Positions 18,346 through 26,172 of a stretch of 35,644 nucleotides of DNA are shown piece by piece. The stretch covers positions 1 through 35,644 of the forward strand of contig SDNZ01000010.1 in assembly GCA_004524565.1 (NCBI GenBank). The letters run 5' to 3'. This DNA is from Candidatus Thorarchaeota archaeon (GTDB taxonomy: Archaea; Asgardarchaeota; Thorarchaeia; Thorarchaeales; Thorarchaeaceae). The notes beneath the pieces were generated by a model. The model ran no database searches. It saw nothing but the letters and a program-made list of their open reading frames with translations, and was not told the origin of the DNA. Made by a program: the position numbers and the translations under genes. Position 1 is the first letter of the stretch. Every line of letters begins with the position of its first letter.

Positions 18346-19572
18346 CTATTCACCATTCATGTCAACAATATCTAGGTCTCTGAGAATTGTTTCATAGACA
18401 TCGCTTGCTGCAGAGTGAAGTATCTCATTGTTATTAGAAAAAACATCAATTCGTAATTTCGAAATGTTATCTTTCAGAGTTCCAACAACTGTTAGAGTGA
18501 CTGCAAGAACATTTTCTGAGAATGTACTCCTAGCTATTCCTGCTATGACTCCCATGAACGTGTTTTCCCGCTCCATCTCTTCGTTTTGAAAGACATAGAG
18601 GTTCTTGGTTTCTAAAATGCCATGCAAGGATTTGTAGACCTCTCTTGCTTCGGCTCCTATCGTATGTTCTCTGTTCCACTTTTCCATATCCGATTTCATA
18701 TGAATGAAATCATCTGCTCCCATTTCATAAGGTGCAAATTGGTTGTAGATAGACCTGATGAAAACATTACCCGCTTTTGCAGCAAGGTCCTCTCCGTTAT
18801 CATCAACAAGACGGACTGAGGTAATTATTTCGCCTTCAATACATTCGCCTCGAATCTTGAATCCAAAGATCAACGATCCTGAATCGTTTGGCTCTATCTC
18901 TTCAATCAATTGAGTTAGCTCGTCCATTGGACTAAGACATTCATTTGGAAATGCAAGGATAGATACACTCACTTCATAGATGGAAGTCTGTCCCTCATTC
19001 TTGATTGTGATTCCATATTCCAAAGTTTCCGATGTTGTTGTGTAATCATTTATGACGAGGACATCGTCGGTTGTTCGAAGAGGAATAGTATCTGTTTCAA
19101 GGAGAATTTCCGTAGGATCTTCCCTTGAAACTGGAATATATGGACTATCAGGAGCGTGTTCTCCATACTTCTGTAACCATTCTATTGCGTAGGCAACGGT
19201 TTCTCTGACACTTTCTGTATTGTCACCTGTATACTTCTCAAGTATTGGAATTGCATCAAGTCTTCGTGTGTACGCTAACATACCCGCAGCAACAGTCCGA
19301 ATATCTGCACTTTCGTCATTAAGTGCAATATCAAGGGATTCGAATGCATCCTCACCCCATTCTCCTAACCTACACACAGCTAATAGTCGAGTGTCTTTGT
19401 CCCCTGTTAGAGCTGCATCCTTTGTTGCCTGAATACTCGTGATATCCTCCAACATATGTGCAATTTTATCCTCTGTTTGATTCAAAACTTGTTTTACAGC
19501 TTTTTTGAGACGTCGAAGTGATTCGCCACCTCCCAACGCCCTTGACAAGTTCCTGTCAGACTTTCTGGACAA
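18346..19572 (-). CDS. HEAT-repeat protein with appendage-like C-terminal half
   Basis: A 408-residue protein. Residues 1-50 are basic, then charged helix. Residues about 55-135 hold HEAT-like helical pairs (TRLLAVCRLGEWGEDAFESL, IRTVAAGMLAY, SVRETVAYAIEWL). Residues about 165-260 look like a beta-sandwich (EYGITIKNEGQTSIYEVSVS, then SLIFGFKIRGECIEGEIITS). Residues about 280-400 are an alpha/beta domain with an ADDFIHMKSDMEKW helix and strands VLAVTLTVVGTL and LRIDVFSNNNEILH. HEAT solenoid, Ig-like sandwich, then alpha/beta platform is the order found in adaptin and COPI appendages, but sequence similarity is too weak for me to claim homology. TTG start with GGAGG six bases upstream. The gene faces the small GTPase and shares a 160-base divergent promoter region with the WD40 gene. 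Confidence 0.8.
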   Translation of the reverse strand: MSRKSDRNLSRALGGGESLRRLKKAVKQVLNQTEDKIAHMLEDITSIQATKDAALTGDKDTRLLAVCRLGEWGEDAFESLDIALNDESADIRTVAAGMLAYTRRLDAIPILEKYTGDNTESVRETVAYAIEWLQKYGEHAPDSPYIPVSREDPTEILLETDTIPLRTTDDVLVINDYTTTSETLEYGITIKNEGQTSIYEVSVSILAFPNECLSPMDELTQLIEEIEPNDSGSLIFGFKIRGECIEGEIITSVRLVDDNGEDLAAKAGNVFIRSIYNQFAPYEMGADDFIHMKSDMEKWNREHTIGAEAREVYKSLHGILETKNLYVFQNEEMERENTFMGVIAGIARSTFSENVLAVTLTVVGTLKDNISKLRIDVFSNNNEILHSAASDVYETILRDLDIVDMNGE

Positions 19573-19732
19573 AGGTTACCCTCCTGACTCTCCCTTTTTC
19601 TAGGATATTTAATGATTATTGGCCTGAATAATCTGATGGTGTTAGATAATACACCTTTTGATGCCGTACTCGCAACACTTTTACGCACTCCTAAGTTCGC
19701 CTCATTGTGAATCAGCCCTGTGAGGGAATCCC
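19573..19732. promoter_or_regulatory. Divergent promoter region between HEAT and WD40 genes
   Basis: 160 bases without a gene. AT-rich TATTTAATGA at about 19606-19615 suits a TATA box for the HEAT gene on the minus strand; Shine-Dalgarno GGAGG for that gene is at 19580-19585 and GAGGG for the WD40 gene at 19721-19726. The two genes may be controlled together. Confidence 0.45.
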
Positions 19733-20854
19733 ATGGAAAACCAGGATCAGAATATCTTCTTGAAACCAACTATCCTCAGGCAACAGGCTGAACATGGCGC
19801 AGATATCACGCGAAGATTCGCAATGAATCGCGTTGGGCGCATGTTTGCCGCAGCACTTCAGGATCGAAGTATTAGACTCTTTGCTGCTGAAGATGCTGAA
19901 GAGATGCAGGTCATGCAAGATGATTTCCTGAGCACGTCTCTGGCATTCAGTCCAAAAGGAGACATAGTTGCCTCTGGAACTGTTGAGCGTGTTGTAAAAC
20001 TCTGGGATATTCGCTCGGGTGAATGTGTTGGGACGCTTGAAGGTCATACGTATCCTGTTCTCTCATTATCATTCTCTCCAGATGGTAGTAAACTTGTATC
20101 AGGTAGTGGTGATACAACTCTGATCATTTGGGATATGGATAATCAATCTCAGATGCGTCGAATGAAAGGGCATGGGTTCTACGTAGTCGCTGTTGATTGG
20201 GACCCTAATGATAACAGAATAGTTTCCGGCTCGGTAGATGCGAATATCTGTGAATGGGATTCAAATACTGGCGAGATGATCGCGCGTCATTCTGAACATC
20301 GAACAGCAGTAAGAGAAGTCCGCTTCAATCCCAACGGAACTAAACTTGTTTCAGGTTCATCTGACCTGACCATGGTGCTTTGGGATTCTACATTCAAACC
20401 AATGAAAGTTGATAGAACTCTCCAAGCTCACGAGAGCGAGGTTCGCGCTCTTGGTTTTAGTCATGATGGGAAATATCTCGCTTCTGGCTCTTCTGACAAG
20501 ACAATATTACTTTGGGATATGGACACTCTTCAAGTTCAAGGTCAAGCCTCAACAATGGGTGAAATCGATGGAATCGAATGGTACCCAAATCAGCATGCAT
20601 TCATCACATCTGATGGCACAGGAGCAATCCTTCGATGGGACGTCGAAGATATGGGTGCAATGTTGCACCCTTTCCAAGAACTACTCACTGAGATTGAAAC
20701 TGCCAATGACCCAAATCGACGGGATGAATTCATTCAGAAATTTGATGAGATTTCTGGAAGATATGACGAAGCAACACTACAGACAAAGAACATGTTCTAC
20801 GTTGTCTGGCAATGCAAACGAGCATTAGGAATACTCAAGGGTAGTGTGAAGTAA
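19733..20854 (+). CDS. WD40-repeat beta-propeller protein
   Basis: A 373-residue protein made almost only of WD40 repeats. Clear blades end in KLWDI, IIWDM, CEWDS, VLWDS, LLWDM and LRWDV, with FSPDG or FNPNG and GS-D-T turns between, giving six or seven blades over residues about 25-315, enough for one closed propeller. The last 60 residues (after LHPFQELLTEIE) are helical and polar. There is no signal peptide or membrane segment, so it is cytoplasmic. WD40 propellers are protein-binding scaffolds; in eukaryotic coats they pair with helical solenoids. Here the solenoid candidate is the divergent HEAT gene next door. The gene ends eight bases from the convergent Rab-like GTPase. Confidence 0.95.
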   Translation: MENQDQNIFLKPTILRQQAEHGADITRRFAMNRVGRMFAAALQDRSIRLFAAEDAEEMQVMQDDFLSTSLAFSPKGDIVASGTVERVVKLWDIRSGECVGTLEGHTYPVLSLSFSPDGSKLVSGSGDTTLIIWDMDNQSQMRRMKGHGFYVVAVDWDPNDNRIVSGSVDANICEWDSNTGEMIARHSEHRTAVREVRFNPNGTKLVSGSSDLTMVLWDSTFKPMKVDRTLQAHESEVRALGFSHDGKYLASGSSDKTILLWDMDTLQVQGQASTMGEIDGIEWYPNQHAFITSDGTGAILRWDVEDMGAMLHPFQELLTEIETANDPNRRDEFIQKFDEISGRYDEATLQTKNMFYVVWQCKRALGILKGSVK

Positions 20855-20862
20855 TCGAGGTA

Positions 20863-21411
20863 CTAGAACGCAGGCTCTTTCGGTCCAGCTTTCGAATCGT
20901 CAATCATTTTCCTGCATAGATTTACGTAAGCTTCTTCAACGTTCTCTCCAGTCAATGCACTAGATTCCACGTACAGGAATCCATTTTCTTTTGCATAGGC
21001 TTCTCCATCTTCTTTGGTAACCGCTCTACTATCGACTAAATCTATCTTGTTAGCAACCACAACGAGTGGAATTTTTCCTCCAGCGTTTGCGAAGGTTTCT
21101 TCTTTCCATCTATCAATATTGAGAAAGGTTCTCCGTCTGGTCACATCATAGAGCAAAAGACCTCCCCTTGCTCCTCTGTAGAATCCTTGTCGAACAAACT
21201 CGAATCTTGGCTGGCCTGCTAGATCCCAACATTGCAACGTAACATGCGCATTGATATCGGGGATGTCTAATCGTTTGACCGCAAAGTCAGCACCGATGGT
21301 TCGCTTGTAGTCTGCATTGAAGGAGTCCTGTGTGAACCTTGCTGTCATCGCGGTTTTACCTACTGCACCGTCCCCTAGCATCACAATTTTGAAACGGAAT
21401 TCAGCAGTCAT
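20863..21411 (-). CDS. Rab-like small GTPase
   Basis: A 182-residue Ras-superfamily GTPase. G1 is GDGAVGKT (residues 13-20), G2 is Thr38 in RTIGADF, G3 is WDLAGQPRF (62-70), G4 is NKID (121-124), G5 is ESSALTGENV, close to Rab (SALTGEN-type). The residue after the catalytic Gln is Pro rather than Glu. The C-terminus (SKAGPKEPAF) has no Cys for lipidation. The ATG at 21411 follows AGGAG by nine bases, and a TATA-like ATTTAAAT lies at 21450-21457 on this strand. It is divergent from the Roadblock gene, over a 133-base shared upstream region, and convergent with the WD40 gene. It is clearly diverged from the GTPase at 17776, with a different effector-loop surrounding. Confidence 0.96.
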   Translation of the reverse strand: MTAEFRFKIVMLGDGAVGKTAMTARFTQDSFNADYKRTIGADFAVKRLDIPDINAHVTLQCWDLAGQPRFEFVRQGFYRGARGGLLLYDVTRRRTFLNIDRWKEETFANAGGKIPLVVVANKIDLVDSRAVTKEDGEAYAKENGFLYVESSALTGENVEEAYVNLCRKMIDDSKAGPKEPAF

Positions 21412-21544
21412 GTGTATAAGCTCCTAATCATTTGAAAGGGGGCAATCTCATTTAAATCTCTACTGTGAATGAAGACAGTCTCATATGATTTAATAGGGAA
21501 CCGCGCAATTTGACAATTAGTCTCTAGTTAGATGGTGTATCTGC
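21412..21544. promoter_or_regulatory. Divergent promoter between Rab-like GTPase and Roadblock genes
   Basis: 133 bases. TATA-like ATTTAAAT at 21450-21457 (minus strand, about 40 bases before the GTPase ATG) and ATTTAATAG at 21488-21496 (plus strand, about 50 bases before the Roadblock ATG). A GTPase and its likely regulator would be co-controlled. Confidence 0.5.
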
Positions 21545-21928
21545 ATGGAAAGACCTGATTATCGTGAACTTCCCAAGATCCTTGAACGAATGAATAACGA
21601 GGGTGGATACTACGCCTCAGTTCTAGCTCGAGGGCAGGGACTACTGGTTGCCTCTGCTACTTCTCCAACAACAAATCAAGATGTGGTAGCAGCAATGTGT
21701 GGAATGATCGCTGAGGTTGCAGAACGAGTCAGGAAAGAGCTGCTTCTTGGCGATGTGCGTGATATTAGCCTTAGATGTGCTGAAGGAAAAGCTGTGTTCA
21801 AGAGAGTTGGCGCACGTGGCGATGATATTCTCATTATCGGAGCACTCATGGGCAAGAGAGTTCGTTATCATTCACGTGCAATAGGTAAAGCTACTACAAG
21901 CATTCGAAAGCTTATGGGCTACAAATAG
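21545..21928 (+). CDS. Roadblock/LC7 domain protein
   Basis: A 127-residue single-domain protein of the Roadblock/LC7 family (MglB-like), whose members bind and control small GTPases as dimers. Family features are the early helix (LPKILERMNNEGG), the strand YASVLARGQGLLVASAT, the helix with VVAAMCGMIAEVAERV, and the final ILIIGAL strand. Length is that of a lone Roadblock domain with a short basic tail (RAIGKATTSIRKLMGYK). It starts at the first ATG after a GATGGTG ribosome-binding site. Divergent from the Rab-like GTPase, so it is a candidate activator or scaffold for it; this is an inference from family and position. Confidence 0.88.
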   Translation: MERPDYRELPKILERMNNEGGYYASVLARGQGLLVASATSPTTNQDVVAAMCGMIAEVAERVRKELLLGDVRDISLRCAEGKAVFKRVGARGDDILIIGALMGKRVRYHSRAIGKATTSIRKLMGYK

Positions 21929-22016
21929 CATAATCTGCGTCTTACACGTCCTCAAAACATTCAAGTGACTAATTCTGCATCAGACATTGCCATTAGTCAA
22001 CCTAGGAGAGCGCGAC

Positions 22017-22346
22017 TTGAATACTAAGCAGGATGTAACTACATCAGATAACAATGACGACCGGGTTGAGGTTGTCCTCTTCAAATCTGATACATGCGCT
22101 TTTTGTCCAAGGGCTGAGGAAGTGGTTCGAGAAACAATTGACGACTTTGGACCTGATACTTTCAAACTAATAATCATCAATGTGAGTGAAGAACCAGAGC
22201 TAGCAGAAAAGTACGGCATCTTTGCCCTACCTACTGTGATGATATCTGGAGTTTCAATCACTGGTATCCCTGAACCTGAGATGTTGATGAAGATGATACT
22301 AGGAGCCAAAGTCATGTCAAAAAGGAAGAGTGAGTCAAATGAGTGA
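22017..22346 (+). CDS. Thioredoxin/glutaredoxin-like protein
   Basis: A 109-residue redox protein (if TTG at 22017 is the start) of the thioredoxin fold with the CxxC motif CAFC (Cys27, Cys30) in VVLFKSDTCAFCPRAEE, then ILPT-like FALPTVMISG, the cis-Pro loop. The TTG at 22017 has AGGAG at 22004-22008, so it is preferred over TTG at 21987, which has no ribosome-binding site. Its end overlaps the KaiC-like gene by eight bases, which suggests co-translation. It resembles the redoxin at 30630 in size and motif. Substrate unknown; electron transfer to the neighbouring ATPase is possible but unsupported. Confidence 0.85.
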   Translation: MNTKQDVTTSDNNDDRVEVVLFKSDTCAFCPRAEEVVRETIDDFGPDTFKLIIINVSEEPELAEKYGIFALPTVMISGVSITGIPEPEMLMKMILGAKVMSKRKSESNE

Positions 22347-23085
22347 CTATGAAATTGATAGAGTAAAGACAGGTATTCCTGGTCTTGATGAGCTGATTGA
22401 GGGTGGTTTCCCACGAGGCGATACCATTCTCATTGCAGGTAAAGCAGGAACTGGTAAGAGTATTCTTGCTACGCAGTTCATCTACAAGGGTGCCACGGAA
22501 TACGATGAACCTGGTGTGTTCGTTACATTGGAGGAACCTCCTCACTTGATCAAAAGAAACATGCTTAGATTTGGAATGGATCTGGAGGCTCTTATCAAAG
22601 AAGGCAAGATTTCCATTGTTGACCTCTCTCCTTCTAAGGAAATTACACCGGTAACAATTGGTGAATATCCAAGTTTCGATCTCTCCGGCTTGCAAGCAAT
22701 CATCATGAATCACATCAAGAAGGTGGGTGCCAAGCGAGTTGTTTTAGATACTCTATCGATTATGGCATACAAATTCAGAAGCCGTGATATTCTCCGTGAG
22801 GAATTCTTTAAACTGGCTGCAATGATAACAAGAACTGGATGTACACTCATTATTACAAGTGAGATTCCCGCTCAAGATCAGGGCTTGGGTGTTTTTGATA
22901 TCGAAGCTTTTTTGGCATCGGGTGTTATTGTACTCTATAACGAGAAAATCTCAGACACCTCACGTTCTCGCTCAATTGAAGTTCTCAAATTAAGGGGTTC
23001 AAAACATAGTTCGAGAATTCATTCTATGAGGATTACAGACGAAGGTATAAGAGTGTGGCCGGGTGAGATAAGTCCAGGACATTGA
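22339..23085 (+). CDS. KaiC-like RecA-superfamily ATPase
   Basis: A 248-residue single-domain KaiC/RadA-type ATPase. It opens with the family segment RVKTGIPGLDELIEGGFPRGD, then Walker A GKAGTGKS (34-41), the two catalytic Glu (Glu65, Glu66 in VTLEEPP) and a Walker B-like RVVLDTLS. Single-domain KaiC-like proteins in archaea bind ATP, form hexamers, and often act in signalling or as DNA-repair or motility accessories. The ATG at 22339 is preferred over GTG 22330 by position; it overlaps the redoxin gene. The next gene, a second KaiC-like protein, starts 10 bases after its stop. Confidence 0.92.
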   Translation: MSDYEIDRVKTGIPGLDELIEGGFPRGDTILIAGKAGTGKSILATQFIYKGATEYDEPGVFVTLEEPPHLIKRNMLRFGMDLEALIKEGKISIVDLSPSKEITPVTIGEYPSFDLSGLQAIIMNHIKKVGAKRVVLDTLSIMAYKFRSRDILREEFFKLAAMITRTGCTLIITSEIPAQDQGLGVFDIEAFLASGVIVLYNEKISDTSRSRSIEVLKLRGSKHSSRIHSMRITDEGIRVWPGEISPGH

Positions 23086-23095
23086 TGGTCAGGAA

Positions 23096-23809
23096 GTGAA
23101 TACGACGGATAGTTCAGGTGGGATAATCCCTACTCCTGCAAAGGCAACTCCTATGATTAGCGACCTAGTCAAATTCGGTCAGCTGACGCAGGTATCATAC
23201 ATGCTAGTAGGTCCACTTGGTTCGGGTAAAACAACCTATGCAGAAGCCTTCCTGGCAGAAGGCATATCCCAAGGATTTCCTGCAGTTTTTGTCACAACAG
23301 ACGTCTCTCCTAGAGTGATTCGAAATGATATGAGTCGCCATGGTTGGACTACTGAAATTCAAGAGACCTCTGGTCAGTTCGTCTTTATAGATGGCTATTC
23401 TGAACGAATGGGCGCGCCAAAAATTGGTCCTGCTCGATCACTAGCCAAAGTTGATGATATCAGCGAATTGGGAATTGTGCTCTCTGAAGTTTTGGAAGAG
23501 CTTGTTGTTGCTCGAGTTGTCATTGATAGTCTTTCGACTTTGATTCTTCATTCGAATGAAGCTACCATGCCAAGAGCAGTGCAACGTCTTAGTGGAAGAA
23601 TCACACAGAGTTCCCATAGTATCATGTACATTCTTGAGGATGGAGTTCACGACGAAAAGACCTATGCAACATTCTCGTACCTGGCGGATGCAGTACTACG
23701 GTTTCGCATCAATGACAGTGGGAACCTGCCTAAACACGAAGTTAGAATGGAACGGATGCGTGGAACTGAAACTTCACGAGAGTGGCATGACTTTGTAATA
23801 GAGAGATAG
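23096..23809 (+). CDS. KaiC-like ATPase paralogue lacking the catalytic glutamate pair
   Basis: A 237-residue RecA-fold protein related to KaiC. Walker A is GPLGSGKT (39-46), and a VVIDSLS strand fits Walker B, but the Glu-Glu pair of the neighbour is replaced by VTTDVSP (about 66-72), so it may bind ATP without normal hydrolysis, like ArlH/FlaH-type members. It follows the active KaiC-like gene by 10 bases, and the pair may form mixed hexamers. The GTG start is uncertain: the only ribosome-binding sequence is too close, and ATG at 23153 is an alternative. A pair of one active and one degenerate KaiC-like ATPase is the notable feature. Confidence 0.85.
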   Translation: MNTTDSSGGIIPTPAKATPMISDLVKFGQLTQVSYMLVGPLGSGKTTYAEAFLAEGISQGFPAVFVTTDVSPRVIRNDMSRHGWTTEIQETSGQFVFIDGYSERMGAPKIGPARSLAKVDDISELGIVLSEVLEELVVARVVIDSLSTLILHSNEATMPRAVQRLSGRITQSSHSIMYILEDGVHDEKTYATFSYLADAVLRFRINDSGNLPKHEVRMERMRGTETSREWHDFVIER

Positions 23810-23869
23810 TTTTCTGTAAACCTTTAAAGCGATACGTGCTCGTTTTTCAATAGTAAGGAGTGATTATTA
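23810..23869. promoter_or_regulatory. Promoter of the helical-repeat gene
   Basis: TATA-like CTTTAAAG at 23822-23829, then AAGGAG at 23855-23860 nine bases before the GTG start at 23870. It suggests a separate transcript from the KaiC genes. Confidence 0.5.
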
Positions 23870-26167
23870 GTGGAGTCCATACTTCAAGCAACACTGAGAG
23901 ACATACTGATTGCTAGTCTCTCACTTGATGATGGATTATCCAAAATCCAAGGGATATCTTTTCGTAATCCCGAGGAAGCTGATGTACTATACGATATAGC
24001 TCGAGCTATTGAAGAGATACTTCTACGGCGCCCTGGTCTGGCTAATGCAAAATTGACAGAATTAGTTGTCAGAATGTCATTCAATGAGAATAGAGTACTT
24101 CCAGAGATGCTTATCCTATTCGACACTCGATACACAAGTAGTCACAGGCGTTCAGAATGTGAACTTAGTCCTGATATTGAAGCAATCCCCCGGTTAATCG
24201 ATATTCTTGGAGAGTTGTCTCAAGCAGTCACATCAACTATCCGTCTGAACCTTCGTCCCGTTCTTCCATTCTTGAGTGATGAGGTTCTAATGGCTCTAAA
24301 TGCAATCTATGACCGGCGTCATGATGCTACTGTTTCTTTGGCACTTCACGAAGTTCATTATCTCGCATGGATACTTGTCGAAGCAGGATTCTTTGAAGGT
24401 GCAGAATTACTACTGAATCGGTTGATAGAGATATCCACCGAGGTCGGTGATGATGAGTTCACATTTGAAGTCACATTTGACTACGCATGTGTTTTGACCG
24501 AACTGAAGATGTTCGGTGCATCTAGAAATATTCTCAATGATCTTGAAAAGTTTGCTAGACGAAGCAACGATTCTCTTAAACTTGCAGAAGTCACACTTCA
24601 ACTGGGCGTAAACGAAACCCGTGATGATTCAGTTGATTTCAAAGTAGCTAGAAACCTCGGTGATAAAGCCTCAGAATTCTATGATATGGCTCTGAAGGAT
24701 GGATTCATCAGTCGAGACGAAGTCGGTCTGGCACATCTGGTGATTGGTTCAAGTATATTAGCAAATGGTTGGAGAGAGGGTATGTCCAATGCTGTTGAAC
24801 GACTTGAACTTGGTTTAAGGATCTATGATAGCATTGAGACCAAGACACCTACTCAAATGATTCATGTATTTCGTACATTAACTGGACTTGGTTTTGCTCA
24901 TGGATTAATGGGTGACCACGATAATATGAGTAAAGGAATTGAGTATCTGACCAATGCAAGGGAAATCCTTGAGCAGTACAAGAACTCCTTTTCCAACTAC
25001 GAGATTGAGTCATCGAGAGTTGAGAATGCTATTGGTTGGCTGTGTCTCTCAACTGAATCTGATGAATTCTGGGAAATGGGCATTGAATCATTCAAACGTG
25101 CTAATGAAATTCGGGAGAAGTTATTGATTAGTGGTCTAATTTCTGACATAGAAATATTGGGAACTCGAATGGGGCTTGCATTATCTATAATGCGTTCTGC
25201 TGAACGAAGTGATACGGAAGACCCACAAGAACCCATCAGGGATATCATTGCTCAATATGTACCACTTTTTCCTACTGATTCACGAGCTTATGAAGAGATA
25301 GCGATTTCGACTTTCGATCTTGTCTGGCTTCTTGCGCGTCATGGTGGAACCTTGCCACCACGACTTCGTCGTCTATTGGATGATGTTGATAGAATGCTGG
25401 AAGATGCAGATACGGATTCGATATTCATTCAAGGTGTGTCACTGGTCTTTCCTTACTTGGAAAATTCATGGAATACTCTGCTCGAACGTTCCAAGAGAAT
25501 GACCGACAGTTCGAATCATCTTGCTGATGTATCAAAAATTATCGCTGCACTAGCTATATCCAAGATTAATCTAGAAGCACTGAATCTCGAACTTACTTCC
25601 CGAGTCAAACCTGCTGTTGATGACCAAGTGCTACGTATTGATGCTTTACTAGCACAATATTGGTTAGGTCAAACATACCTCATACAGACCATTCGCGCTT
25701 TCTATGATAACAAGGACTATTCCGATTTGGCTTCGGGATTATATGCTGCTGCAATAGCATTCAACGAAGTGCTTGATATTGATTCTGATTTTGGTGAATC
25801 TGTTGAATTCATCAAAGCTACATCTGCCTCAATGGCTCAAATGTTACACAAATTCTCGTTGACCTTAGAAAACCAATATGCTGCATATATTGACCGTTCT
25901 AAGTTCGCTGGAACAATATCCAATATTGATGAAACCCAATATGCATTCATTCTTACTGAAGACTGGTTAGGACTCGTTAAAATCGCAAATGCATACCTAC
26001 AGATGGTCGAACAATCTGAGCTGGTGGAAGCCCAACCATATCTTAATGCGGTATTTTCCAATATTAATCGAGCGCTGAGGATGATGGACACGGTGTCTCT
26101 TGTTGACAGACGTGTATTGGCACTTCTCGGAGCCGAAATGAACCGTCGTTATTATCTGAGAATGTGA
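23870..26167 (+). CDS. Large alpha-helical (TPR-like) protein, function unknown
   Basis: A 765-residue protein, GTG start with AAGGAG nine bases upstream. It has no signal peptide or membrane segment and reads as an array of amphipathic helices throughout, with TPR-like pairs (for example LHEVHYLAWILVEAGFFEGAE, LLNRLIEISTEVGDDEF, LYAAAIAFNEVLDIDSDF). No enzyme motif is seen. An alpha-solenoid scaffold is the best description. It stands five bases from the convergent EF-2-like gene. It may be functionally tied to the preceding KaiC pair or be independent; the gene has its own promoter, so the tie is weak. Confidence 0.7.
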   Translation: MESILQATLRDILIASLSLDDGLSKIQGISFRNPEEADVLYDIARAIEEILLRRPGLANAKLTELVVRMSFNENRVLPEMLILFDTRYTSSHRRSECELSPDIEAIPRLIDILGELSQAVTSTIRLNLRPVLPFLSDEVLMALNAIYDRRHDATVSLALHEVHYLAWILVEAGFFEGAELLLNRLIEISTEVGDDEFTFEVTFDYACVLTELKMFGASRNILNDLEKFARRSNDSLKLAEVTLQLGVNETRDDSVDFKVARNLGDKASEFYDMALKDGFISRDEVGLAHLVIGSSILANGWREGMSNAVERLELGLRIYDSIETKTPTQMIHVFRTLTGLGFAHGLMGDHDNMSKGIEYLTNAREILEQYKNSFSNYEIESSRVENAIGWLCLSTESDEFWEMGIESFKRANEIREKLLISGLISDIEILGTRMGLALSIMRSAERSDTEDPQEPIRDIIAQYVPLFPTDSRAYEEIAISTFDLVWLLARHGGTLPPRLRRLLDDVDRMLEDADTDSIFIQGVSLVFPYLENSWNTLLERSKRMTDSSNHLADVSKIIAALAISKINLEALNLELTSRVKPAVDDQVLRIDALLAQYWLGQTYLIQTIRAFYDNKDYSDLASGLYAAAIAFNEVLDIDSDFGESVEFIKATSASMAQMLHKFSLTLENQYAAYIDRSKFAGTISNIDETQYAFILTEDWLGLVKIANAYLQMVEQSELVEAQPYLNAVFSNINRALRMMDTVSLVDRRVLALLGAEMNRRYYLRM

Positions 26168-26172
26168 ACTCT

